Assembly: GCA_942492915.1 (NCBI GenBank)
Contig: OW818662.1
Span: forward strand, 1,674,001 to 1,738,000
Direction: 5' to 3'
DNA: 64,000 nucleotides
Origin: Turneriella sp942492915
GTDB taxonomy: Bacteria; Spirochaetota; Leptospiria; Turneriellales; Turneriellaceae
Notes under the pieces: generated by a model
What the model was told of the DNA's origin: nothing
The model's database searches: none
The model's input: the letters and a program-made list of their open reading frames with translations, nothing else
In this document: positions 52,185 to 60,649 of the stretch, one piece after another
How positions within the stretch are numbered: position 1 is the first letter of the stretch
How the letters are laid out: each line of letters begins with the position of its first letter
Position numbers and translations under genes: made by a program

Positions 52185-54300
52185 GCTGGTCGCGCCTGAC
52201 GGGTTTGGCCAAATGCGAATCGCACCCGGCGCCGAGGGCCGCCTCGACGTCGTCTGCCATAGCGTTGCCCGATAAGGCGATAATCGGCACTCGCGCCGAA
52301 CCGTTATCGTTCTCACGCTGCCTGATTTGCCGCGTCGCCGCCAGACCGTCCACATCTGGCATCAGAATATCCATAAAGATCAGGTCATAGTGTTCGCGCG
52401 CAGCTTTTTCGATCGCCTGCGCTCCGTTTTCTGCGACATCGACGCGCCCCACGATCGACTGCAGATTCTCAATCATCAGCATCTGGTTAATTTCATTATC
52501 TTCGGCTACGAGTATTTTCAGGCGGGCAAGATACGCGGGTATACCCGGTTGCGCTTCAGCAATGCGGGTCTCGCTCGCTGCGATTGCTGCGGGCAAGCGC
52601 AAAGTGCACAGAAACGTCGTACCCTGTCCTGGTACGCTGCGGCATTTCAGAGAGCCCTGCATCAGCGCTGCCAAACGCAGCGCAATACTTAGCCCCAAAC
52701 CCGTACCACCATATAGGCGGGTAGTCGACTGTTCGGCCTGTTCATACGCGGCAAAAATGCGCGCGAGATTCTCACGCGAGATTCCAATGCCGGTGTCGTG
52801 CACGTACAGCCGCACGAAGGCCGGGTCAGTGCACCGAAAGACTCTCAGTGTCACCATGCCATTCTCGGTGAATTTGAGTGCGTTGCTCAGCAGGTTGACG
52901 ATAATCTGTCGCGTGCGCGTAGCATCACCCTCGACCCGGGTTGCAAAATTCGGCTTAAAATCCACCACGATGCGGCAGTTTTGACGCTGTGCCTTCTCTG
53001 CGTAAAAGAGCTGCAGATCGCCGAGCAGCCTGCCGAGATCAAACTCGGCAATTTCGAGCGTCATGCGATTTTTTTCAATCTTCGAAATATCGAGAATATC
53101 GTTGATGATCTGCAGCAGGCTATCGCCCGAATCGCGTATGAGCTGCAGGTACCGTCGGGCATCGGGATCGTCAGAGCGATCACGCAACAGATCGGCGATA
53201 CCAAGTATCGCGTTGAGTGGATTTCGAATTTCATGGCTCATGCTCGCAAGAAAGTCGGCCTTGGCCTGCGTGCGCAATTCTGCGTCATCGCGCTCGAGTC
53301 GGGCCCGAACTTCTTTGTGCCTGATAGCAATAATGTCAGAGAATATTTCTGTCCGTTCATCGCGAATGCTAAATGCGCGCCGCGCCTTAATCGCAGCAAG
53401 CTGGCCATCGATAAACGAGCGCAACTTCTGCAGGGTTCTGAGCTGGTCCCTGAAGAAATACATGAGCAGCAAGAAGACCATGAAGCCAACGAACACAAAA
53501 ATTGCAATAAGGCCCGCCGCAGTCTTTTCAACCTGTTGCATCGCAACGGTGTAGGGCCGGGCCAGGTATACCACGAGTGGCAGGTCACGCAGCTTGTAGC
53601 GTGCGATGATGAACCGTTCGCCTTTAACTTCTATTTCTTGTATGCCGTTGACGAGCTGCTCCCAGAACAGCTTGTGAATGCCGGCCTGCCATTCTGCCGG
53701 CACCTGGTAATCTGATTCGATCGTATTGGAGAGAAACGGCTGCTCGTGAACATTGTAGATGAAAATGCGGTCATCAGAGCCAATATTCTGCGAGATATCG
53801 AGCAACTGTGACAAGAAAGCCGCTTCAAAAATCAGATATGATTTTTGTACCTTTCTCTCAACGTAGAGAATACGCGGTTTGGATTTCTCTGATTCAAGAT
53901 AAAATTCGATCAGCGCGCTGCCCGCTTCTTTGTTGGCAAGCCATGAAAGCACATTGAGCCTGACCGCATCGGGTATATTAATCTCGTAGCCTGTCGAAAA
54001 CGCCCCGCGCTGCACCAGGTACTTGTTATTGGGCTGAAGATCTACTTTGTCTTTGAGGTACGTTCTGATTTCCAAAGAGAAGGCGTGGGCACGCAAATAG
54101 AAGTTCTGAAAGAGGTTCTCTTTTTCTTTTACGGTGCTGTCGGCGATCGAATAGTAGCTCAGCAAGAAAAAGGGCACGAAAAAAAACAGCGTCATCGTCA
54201 GCACGCCTTTGAGCCAAAGCGGCAAATAACGGCGGCTCAGCTGCCGCCTGAACCGAAATAAAGTGCGATGTAGAAGCCGCCTCACCGGCTGCATGTGCAT
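52132..54300 (-). CDS. Membrane hybrid histidine kinase with receiver domain
   Basis: A 722-residue sensor kinase. A first membrane helix (about 33-52), a periplasmic sensor of about 200 residues and a second helix (about 261-283) are followed by coiled-coil signalling helices. The dimerisation domain carries the phospho-His356 (SMSHEIRNPLNAILG), then an ATPase domain with N box NALKFTE, DTGIGIS and GGTGLGLS, and finally a receiver with phosphoacceptor Asp644 (FMDILMPDVDG) and Lys699. No Hpt domain is attached; the orphan Hpt near 36.5 kb could be in the same relay. The sensor fold is not named. Its 3' end overlaps the preceding plus-strand gene by 53 bases. Confidence 0.95.
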   Translation of the reverse strand: MHMQPVRRLLHRTLFRFRRQLSRRYLPLWLKGVLTMTLFFFVPFFLLSYYSIADSTVKEKENLFQNFYLRAHAFSLEIRTYLKDKVDLQPNNKYLVQRGAFSTGYEINIPDAVRLNVLSWLANKEAGSALIEFYLESEKSKPRILYVERKVQKSYLIFEAAFLSQLLDISQNIGSDDRIFIYNVHEQPFLSNTIESDYQVPAEWQAGIHKLFWEQLVNGIQEIEVKGERFIIARYKLRDLPLVVYLARPYTVAMQQVEKTAAGLIAIFVFVGFMVFLLLMYFFRDQLRTLQKLRSFIDGQLAAIKARRAFSIRDERTEIFSDIIAIRHKEVRARLERDDAELRTQAKADFLASMSHEIRNPLNAILGIADLLRDRSDDPDARRYLQLIRDSGDSLLQIINDILDISKIEKNRMTLEIAEFDLGRLLGDLQLFYAEKAQRQNCRIVVDFKPNFATRVEGDATRTRQIIVNLLSNALKFTENGMVTLRVFRCTDPAFVRLYVHDTGIGISRENLARIFAAYEQAEQSTTRLYGGTGLGLSIALRLAALMQGSLKCRSVPGQGTTFLCTLRLPAAIAASETRIAEAQPGIPAYLARLKILVAEDNEINQMLMIENLQSIVGRVDVAENGAQAIEKAAREHYDLIFMDILMPDVDGLAATRQIRQRENDNGSARVPIIALSGNAMADDVEAALGAGCDSHLAKPVRRDQLIAALVQFCPAETQAER

Positions 54301-54360
54301 CGGTCGCGCAGGCGAGAGGCAGGGTCGAGCAGATTCCGGATGTTTGCCCGATGCGGCAGA

Positions 54361-56370
54361 TTATCCGTTTTCGAGCCTTTCAGCCACCGACCGGCGGTTT
54401 TGAAAAGCTTCTGAATTGGCCGGGTCGAGCTCGAGCGCACGGTTGAAAGCGTCGAGCGATCGGTTGAGCTGGCCCTGTTTGAACCAGATGATTCCCATGA
54501 GGGTGTGCGCGCGTGAGGCAAGTGGCACCGAACGCACGTCAGCGGTGATAATCCTCAGTTCTTCGATTGCCTTGTCTTGCGAAGACATGGTGCCCTCGCG
54601 CATCAGGGCGCGTGCCAGCATAAAGCGAGCCTCGTCGGCCGCGGGGCGCAACTGAATCGCCTGCACCAGCAGCGGGTATACCGTCTGAACCGGGCGGTCG
54701 CTCATCAGCATCGCATCGGCCTGCGAGAGCAATGTCGTGTATTTCAGATTCGCATCGGTCGATTGTGAGGCCTTGTCATAGTATTGCATTGCGGTATCGT
54801 ATGCCTTGCGCTTCATATACAGATCACCGAGCATCTGCGAAGCATAGTAGACGTCATCATTGCGCCGATTTGGATGTTCGCTCAGTCGCTTCAGGGCCGA
54901 TTCGGCTTCGGTAAGTTCACCCAAATTCAGATAAAGCTGCGCCTGCCCTTTAAGAACCTTCAGGTTGTCGGGATTCAGCCGCAGCGCTTCTTTATAAAGA
55001 CTCACGGCGCGGTGCGCCTGCCCGTTCTGAACATGCGCCTCGCCGAGCAGCACCAGCGCGTCTTCGTTCAGCATGTCAATTTGGTAGGCCGATTCGAGCG
55101 CCTGCGTCGCGTTGCGGTAGTCTTTGAGCGACATGTAGACTTTTCCCAGGTTATAGAGCGCCTGCGCCTTCTCTTGAGTTTTCGGTGAAGTTTCGTAGAG
55201 TTCTTTGAATATCTGTATGGCCGGTGCCCATTTTGCCTGCGCGACGAGCATATCGCCCATCTGCGAGAGTATCACGGGGTCTTTGGGAGCTTCGCTGAGC
55301 GCGCGGCGTAGCGCCGCTTCGGCGAGTTCGGGTTTGCCAAGCTCTGCATAGAGCCGCGAAATATACATGTACGTCTGCGGATTCTCACTGCCGAGTTTGA
55401 TCGCCTCACCCAATTCGGCGAGCGCGCGCTCATTCTCACCCATCTGGTGCAGTATGAGCGCCAGATTGTAATGGTATTTTGCGTTTGCCGGCGATAGAGC
55501 GACGGCGCGTTCAAAGTAGTACTTGGCATTCGGCAAATCGCCCTGCGTCGCGTGCAGCATGCCAAGCTGTGTCGCTGCCTTGAAGGCGATCTCTCCGGCT
55601 GAGGCGGTGTTCAGCGCATCGAGAAAAGCCGCTTTCGCTTCAGCAGCCTTGCCGTCTTTCTTGTAGACCATGCCCAGATTGTAATAGGCCAGCGGATCTT
55701 TTGAAGTTTCAATCGCCTGCTTCAGTGTTGATTCGGCACCCTTGAGGTCCTGGTTCTGGTACTGCAACTGGCCTTTCAGGTTCTGTGCTTCCACCAGATC
55801 GGGTCTCAGCTTTTGCGCGTTTTCAAGCGCGCTCAGAGCCTCGCGGTAGAGCCCCTTATGCCTGAGAGCGATTGCCAGATTATAGTGTGCGTAGAAATTC
55901 TGGCTGTCGAATTTGATTGCCCGACCGAAAAAATCCGCCGCCAGATTAAACTTGCCCTCGTCGTCTGCCATGATACCGAGGTAAGTGAGTGCCATACTCT
56001 TGACGTCACCGGGTTTCGACGACTCGACGATCTGCTGAAATTCGGCCTGCGCAGGCTTCAGGTATCCACGGTTATACATCTCGACGGCTTTTCTGAGTTC
56101 GAGATCTTGCGGCAGCTGGTCAGGCGCCATCTTGCGCGAATTGGCATCTTCAAAATCAGTTGAAGCTTTAAGGCGCGTCTGGTCGAGTGTCTGCTTTTTC
56201 TGCCACAGCACGTAATAGACCCCGGCGGCGATCAGGGCTACAAGCAGCACAACCGCCGCAGAGATAATAAGCGTGCGCCGTTTCTCCCGGACGCCTGCGT
56301 TGGAATAGTAGTTCTCTTGAAATTGCCCTTCGCCCGTCGAAGAGTCGCTGATATCGGTGATTCGAGCCAT
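54361..56370 (-). CDS. Membrane-anchored TPR-repeat protein
   Basis: A 669-residue protein with a short cytosolic N-terminus, one membrane helix (about 32-55) and a periplasmic or cytosolic array of about fourteen TPR units from residue 85 to 665 (repeats such as AYYNLGMVYKKDGKAAEAKAAF). TPR scaffolds of this kind organise envelope complexes or secretion. It lies upstream of the hybrid kinase gene on the same strand, 60 bases apart, and diverges from the small outer-membrane-like gene. A functional link to the kinase is possible but only positional. Confidence 0.85.
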   Translation of the reverse strand: MARITDISDSSTGEGQFQENYYSNAGVREKRRTLIISAAVVLLVALIAAGVYYVLWQKKQTLDQTRLKASTDFEDANSRKMAPDQLPQDLELRKAVEMYNRGYLKPAQAEFQQIVESSKPGDVKSMALTYLGIMADDEGKFNLAADFFGRAIKFDSQNFYAHYNLAIALRHKGLYREALSALENAQKLRPDLVEAQNLKGQLQYQNQDLKGAESTLKQAIETSKDPLAYYNLGMVYKKDGKAAEAKAAFLDALNTASAGEIAFKAATQLGMLHATQGDLPNAKYYFERAVALSPANAKYHYNLALILHQMGENERALAELGEAIKLGSENPQTYMYISRLYAELGKPELAEAALRRALSEAPKDPVILSQMGDMLVAQAKWAPAIQIFKELYETSPKTQEKAQALYNLGKVYMSLKDYRNATQALESAYQIDMLNEDALVLLGEAHVQNGQAHRAVSLYKEALRLNPDNLKVLKGQAQLYLNLGELTEAESALKRLSEHPNRRNDDVYYASQMLGDLYMKRKAYDTAMQYYDKASQSTDANLKYTTLLSQADAMLMSDRPVQTVYPLLVQAIQLRPAADEARFMLARALMREGTMSSQDKAIEELRIITADVRSVPLASRAHTLMGIIWFKQGQLNRSLDAFNRALELDPANSEAFQNRRSVAERLENG

Positions 56371-56448
56371 ATACTATTTTCGGTAAGATTTTTTCTTTTC
56401 CATAGTGCGAATTATGGACGACAATTAACTAGTACGCATTCAGCACTT

Positions 56449-57168
56449 ATGTTCAGAAATATTCTAATCAGCCTGTTTTTAACGGTTCCTGCGGCGCTCG
56501 GCGCGGCGATACCACTCATCGATGCGGTAAATACGCAGACGGCGGTAACGCTTAAACGCGGGGAATTCAGCGTCGCCGGCACCCTCTACGATGGCGGTGG
56601 CGTGCTGAACCGGAATATTCTCGGCGTGCACGACAACATCTACCTCGGCGTCGCGTTTGACGCAGAAAATGTCATTGGCCAGAACGATGCACAATTCAAC
56701 ATTCCGGGAGTGCTGGCCAAGGCAAAGCTGACCGACGGCTGGGCCGATTTCCCGATTCTGCTCGCCGTCGGTTACGATGCCTTTTACGCCGGGACACGCG
56801 GCAAGGTGCAGACCAATAACCCTTATAATCGGGTCATCTTCGGACCCTACTTCACGATTACCAAACCGATCTATCTGTTCGGCGAAGAGCAGCACTTCCA
56901 TGCGGGCATTCGCACTCCGATTCAACCGGTCGCTAACCCCGATGACACCGAGATGTATTTCGGCCTTGATTTTCCCATCGGGCAGTTTATTCCGATCTTT
57001 GAAATTCAGCGCATCGTCTTCGATTCGAACCGGCTCAAAGAGACGCTGTTCAACCTGGGCCTGCGCTTCCAGTTTTTCGACCACCTGGCTCTCGAAGTCG
57101 ATATGATCATGGGTATCGGGCAAAAAACCAACCGCATGATTGTGTTTGAATACCTTGATCGTTTTTAA
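56449..57168 (+). CDS. Predicted small outer-membrane beta-barrel protein
   Basis: A 239-residue exported protein. A signal peptide (about 1-19, ending in ALGAA) is followed by alternating polar and hydrophobic strands ending in aromatic residues, typical of a beta-barrel of eight to ten strands. No family name is recognised; leptospiral proteins of similar size with this pattern exist as unnamed outer-membrane proteins. The ATG at 56449 fits the signal peptide; an upstream in-frame ATG would add 44 residues of poor quality. nadA follows after 35 bases in the same direction. Confidence 0.72.
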   Translation: MFRNILISLFLTVPAALGAAIPLIDAVNTQTAVTLKRGEFSVAGTLYDGGGVLNRNILGVHDNIYLGVAFDAENVIGQNDAQFNIPGVLAKAKLTDGWADFPILLAVGYDAFYAGTRGKVQTNNPYNRVIFGPYFTITKPIYLFGEEQHFHAGIRTPIQPVANPDDTEMYFGLDFPIGQFIPIFEIQRIVFDSNRLKETLFNLGLRFQFFDHLALEVDMIMGIGQKTNRMIVFEYLDRF

Positions 57169-57203
57169 GGTGTGTCTGTTTTAAGGGGCGGAGAGCCCTG
57201 CAC

Positions 57204-58175
57204 ATGACAGAACAAATCATAAAGACATGGCGTGAGAACGCCGGAAAAATCTATCTACCCGAAGAACTCGATGAACGCGAACCGCTGGTGCGCGAGATTC
57301 TTGAACTCAAGAAGCAGAAGAACGCAATTATCCTGGGGCATAACTATATGACCCCCGACGTCTACCATGGTATCTCAGATGTCGTCGGTGACTCACTCGA
57401 ACTTGCGCGTCGTTCAAAAGAAAGCAAGGCGGATATTATTCTTTTCAACGGCGTTCACTTTATGGCCGAAACGGCCAAAATTCTGAACCCTACACGCAAG
57501 GTACTCATCGCCGACCTCAAGGCAGGCTGTTCGCTCTCAGAAAGTATGACCGGCGAAGACGTACGCCAACTGCGCAAACGCTACCCGGGCGTGCCGATAG
57601 TCTCGTACATCAACTGCACGGCAGAGGTGAAAACCGAAGTTGATATAATCTGTACAAGCGCCAACGCGGTCAAAATCGTCGAAAGCCTTCCCTCAGACAC
57701 AGTACTCGTCGTGCCCGACGGTTATCTGGCTCAGAATATTCAGAAACAGACAAAAAAGAAAATCATTCCATGGCCCGGCAAGTGTATGGTGCACGAACTT
57801 TACACAGAATTTGATGTCGATGTCGCACGCAAAAGCTTCCCCGATGCGAAAATTATCGCGCACCCCGAATGCAAAGACACCGTGACGGCAAAAGTCGACT
57901 TCACTGGGTCAACTTCTCAGATGGGTAAATATATTCGCGAATCGGGTGCAGGTCAGGTTCTGCTTATGACCGAGTGTTCCATGGGTGACAACCTGCGCGC
58001 CGAATTTCCGAAAGTAAATTTTATATCATCTTGCCAGACCTGCCCGCACATGAAAAAGATCACGCTTGAAAAAGTGCGCGATGCCCTGCGCGATGAGAAA
58101 TTCGAAATTTTGCTGAGCGACGATACCATCGCGCGTGCGCGCGCTTCTCTCGACCGCATGCTTGCAATCGTGTGA
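57204..58175 (+). CDS. nadA: Quinolinate synthase
   Basis: A 4Fe-4S enzyme condensing iminoaspartate with dihydroxyacetone phosphate to quinolinate, the first dedicated step of de novo NAD synthesis with NadB. Conserved cysteines are in LKAGCSLSES near 110, PECKDTV near 220 and SCQTCPHMKKI near 275 (one of these Cys residues binds the cluster). The start follows a GGGGCGGAG region. The 323 residues are normal. NadC is encoded at 28.8-30.4 kb; NadB is not in the window. The stop codon overlaps the left arm of a perfect 10-bp hairpin. Confidence 0.96.
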   Translation: MTEQIIKTWRENAGKIYLPEELDEREPLVREILELKKQKNAIILGHNYMTPDVYHGISDVVGDSLELARRSKESKADIILFNGVHFMAETAKILNPTRKVLIADLKAGCSLSESMTGEDVRQLRKRYPGVPIVSYINCTAEVKTEVDIICTSANAVKIVESLPSDTVLVVPDGYLAQNIQKQTKKKIIPWPGKCMVHELYTEFDVDVARKSFPDAKIIAHPECKDTVTAKVDFTGSTSQMGKYIRESGAGQVLLMTECSMGDNLRAEFPKVNFISSCQTCPHMKKITLEKVRDALRDEKFEILLSDDTIARARASLDRMLAIV

Positions 58176-58196
58176 TGCCGCAGGTACTGCGGCATC
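58174..58196. terminator. Perfect 10-bp hairpin after nadA
   Basis: GATGCCGCAG (58174-58183) and CTGCGGCATC (58187-58196) pair exactly with a 3-base loop. The left arm takes in the nadA stop codon. Convergent with the following minus-strand gene, so it may stop transcription from both sides. No long T-run follows. Confidence 0.55.
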
Positions 58197-58205
58197 GTAA
58201 TATCC

Positions 58206-58724
58206 TTAATTCAGAATTTTAACTGAATCCGCGATTTTAATCGCAATGTCTTTGTATTTGTCAGTTGCCAGATCGGCAAATGTGACAGTCACCGCGTATA
58301 CAACCTCTGCCTTACGCAGAATCATGATAAACTGGTGAATTTTCTGCCCTTCGTGGTCAAGGTCATAATAACCTGCTGAACCTTCGTCGGCGTTCATATT
58401 GGCGAGGTCTTCAGCCGGCGCGTGGCGTTTGTCCTCTGGCAGTTGGTTGACGTGTGTTTCGCCAATCGACTTCTCCACTTCTTTTAAGAAGGCGTCGGTC
58501 GTTGTGCCGGCTTCAACATCAGCGCGAATAACCTGAACCATCGCGAGGTTATCTTTGGTCGCGAGCGTCACGTTTGTACCGCCCTGGTTCACGGTTTTTT
58601 TCCAGCTTCCGGGATGCTGTATTGTAAAGTGAGCCTTGCGGTCTGTATGCGTGCGCATCGCCTCGGCAAAGAGCGCGGTTGCGACCAGTGAAACCGCCCC
58701 TGCCATCAATAGAATTTTTTTCAT
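58206..58724 (-). CDS. Exported PsbP/DcrB-like protein
   Basis: A 172-residue secreted protein with a clean signal peptide (about 1-20, ending in ALFAEA) and a GGAGAAG site before the ATG at 58724. The mature part begins with FTIQHPGSWKK and continues as an alpha/beta fold of the PsbP/DUF1795 type, a pattern shared by many small exported proteins of unknown role. It is most likely periplasmic, with no lipobox. Divergent from the 360-aa exported protein; an inverted repeat GCATCGCA/TGCGATGC lies between them at 58800-58844. Confidence 0.72.
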   Translation of the reverse strand: MKKILLMAGAVSLVATALFAEAMRTHTDRKAHFTIQHPGSWKKTVNQGGTNVTLATKDNLAMVQVIRADVEAGTTTDAFLKEVEKSIGETHVNQLPEDKRHAPAEDLANMNADEGSAGYYDLDHEGQKIHQFIMILRKAEVVYAVTVTFADLATDKYKDIAIKIADSVKILN

Positions 58725-58885
58725 GATTTCTTCTCCGTTTTTAGGGGATATTCTGACGCGCCGGCTCCCCTTGCCCGGTACGTGACGGTTACCCGTGTGG
58801 CATCGCATACACAGGCAGCAAAAATGCAACAAAATTTGCGATGCAGCTTCCCGTTGACACCCTTAAGGCCGAACCACCGTGAACC

Positions 58886-59968
58886 ATGGAGCAGCAATAT
58901 GGGCGATGGTTCTTTAAACCTTTGCTCATCATCGCGGTCTTCTTCGGCAACGCACATGCAGATGACACGGCTGAGATTCGTATGGGCATTTTGACCGATA
59001 AGAACGGTCGCGCCCCGTGTGAAATCGTAGCGCAACGCGCCGCCAGTCTCATCTTATCGGGCCGCTATGAAGAATGGCAGGTCGCGCGCGAATGGAGTGC
59101 AGTTTGCGAAAGCAGCGACGAGCTCAAACTATACCGACTCTCTCAAACGCCCGACGGCACTGATGAATTGCCAATCAACCGAGACCTCTACACGCGCATA
59201 GCGCTCTCCCGCGCTGCAAGGCCAGTTTCGATGGGTGACCAGTTGGCAGCATTGCTTGCCCTAACCGCCCGCGCAACAGCACCCACCACAACCGATGGCC
59301 GGCTCGTGCGCGCATGGCTCACCGACGGATTCTACGTCTACGAAGGTCAGCTCAAAACTGCCACTTCCGGAAAATTTCGCGAATTCTACAATGAAAACCT
59401 CATCGACCGCGCAGACGGTTTTTCTTACGTTCTGGCGGTTACGGGTGGGTTGTGGAGCCCTTCGGCCAATCTTGCCCGCCTGGGCGACCATGCCAGCGCA
59501 GGCTTCTTACTCTCGTTCGGCCTTGCCCGCTTCTATCTTGGCATGGCCTTCGACCTTAGGTTTGGCGAAGCGGCTAGCCGATACGCCTATTATAACCCCA
59601 ACAGCAACTCAATTGCCACTACCAGAACCTTCTATTCGCTTTTCTTCGGGCCCGACCTGCGCTATGAGTTTGCGAGATCAGGCAGCTTCAGCTTTCTCGT
59701 CGCGACCGGCCTCGGCTACGATGTAATCACGCACTATACCGCGACGCGCTATTCGGGCGAAAAGCAGGCGCAGAGTGATTCACTCAATCTGAACGCAGGC
59801 CTCGCGCTGCGCTGGTACTGGAATGAAGAACGAACCGCATTCGTCGACCTCGCGGCGAAAAGGCATTTCGTCGAGTACAACAACGGCGGTCGCGGCGGAG
59901 ACGATCTTTCGGGTGGTTATACCACAATTCTCTTTGGCGCAGGCCTGAAGCTACTGGCTGCCGATTGA
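58886..59968 (+). CDS. Predicted exported outer-membrane protein, unknown function
   Basis: A 360-residue protein. It has a signal peptide (about 1-26, with GNAHADD as the cleavage area), a helical region to about 170 and then beta-rich repeats ending in aromatic residues (for example YFLVATGLGY-like strands), suggesting a C-terminal barrel. No family is recognised. It ends 18 bases inside the convergent pgeF gene. The start lacks a strong Shine-Dalgarno. The C-terminus ...AAD is not a classical barrel ending in Phe/Trp, so the barrel is tentative. Confidence 0.6.
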   Translation: MEQQYGRWFFKPLLIIAVFFGNAHADDTAEIRMGILTDKNGRAPCEIVAQRAASLILSGRYEEWQVAREWSAVCESSDELKLYRLSQTPDGTDELPINRDLYTRIALSRAARPVSMGDQLAALLALTARATAPTTTDGRLVRAWLTDGFYVYEGQLKTATSGKFREFYNENLIDRADGFSYVLAVTGGLWSPSANLARLGDHASAGFLLSFGLARFYLGMAFDLRFGEAASRYAYYNPNSNSIATTRTFYSLFFGPDLRYEFARSGSFSFLVATGLGYDVITHYTATRYSGEKQAQSDSLNLNAGLALRWYWNEERTAFVDLAAKRHFVEYNNGGRGGDDLSGGYTTILFGAGLKLLAAD

Positions 59969-60646
59969 GCGAGTTATCACCGCAAAATTTCTAAGCGTAT
60001 CACCCCGCCGCGCAGAATACCACTCGGGCGAAACAAAAGTATCTGAGCGGTGCCATTGAACCTGAGAAGGCAAGATAGCGAGCGAAGCCAGCTCATCGTT
60101 AAGCGCGAGAGAGAGGTCGAGCGAGAATTTTCCATTCGGCCGCTGCACGCTGCAGTGCCCTTCAAACTGCGACGCAACCTCCGGACCCACTTCATAAGAA
60201 CCAGCTTCAATAAACGGGCCGACATCAAGATAGAGCGAATGTGCGAAGATTTTTTCGTTTGTGCAAAGCTCTTTCACGGTCTTCGTCAGAATGTTGGCCG
60301 CCAACCCGCGCCAGCCTGCGTGCACTGCAGCGATGAGACCCGTCTCACGGCAATGGATCAGTATCGGAATACAATCCGCCGTACGCACAACCAACGCGAC
60401 GGCAGGCAGATTCGTCAGCAGCGCGTCGCCCTGCCCGAGGCTCGCCACCCCTTTCCCGGTTTCGATCACACGTAACACCTGATCGCCGTGAACCTGTTCG
60501 ACGAAGCAAATCGCAGAGGCGCCCGCAATGTCGTCTAATATTTTCTGATACGTGTCCGTTTGGTTCGCGCCAAAACCCGGGTGCTCTGCGCCGTAGAATC
60601 GGCACTCGACACGGCCGGCTTTTGTCTCGTGCTGCAGCTGCAGCAT
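59951..60646 (-). CDS. pgeF: PgeF/YfiH-type multicopper-like peptidoglycan editing factor
   Basis: A 231-residue laccase-domain protein (YfiH/DUF152), now described as a purine nucleoside phosphorylase-like or peptidoglycan-editing enzyme that removes L-Ser-containing errors in muropeptides. Metal-binding residues are in TADCIPILIH near 93-102 and AAVHAGWRGLAANIL near 108-122. The start is 3 bases after the lepA stop on the same strand, so the two share an operon. It is convergent with the preceding exported protein and overlaps it by 18 bases. Confidence 0.9.
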   Translation of the reverse strand: MLQLQHETKAGRVECRFYGAEHPGFGANQTDTYQKILDDIAGASAICFVEQVHGDQVLRVIETGKGVASLGQGDALLTNLPAVALVVRTADCIPILIHCRETGLIAAVHAGWRGLAANILTKTVKELCTNEKIFAHSLYLDVGPFIEAGSYEVGPEVASQFEGHCSVQRPNGKFSLDLSLALNDELASLAILPSQVQWHRSDTFVSPEWYSARRGDTLRNFAVITRSIGSQ

Positions 60647-60649
60647 GGC

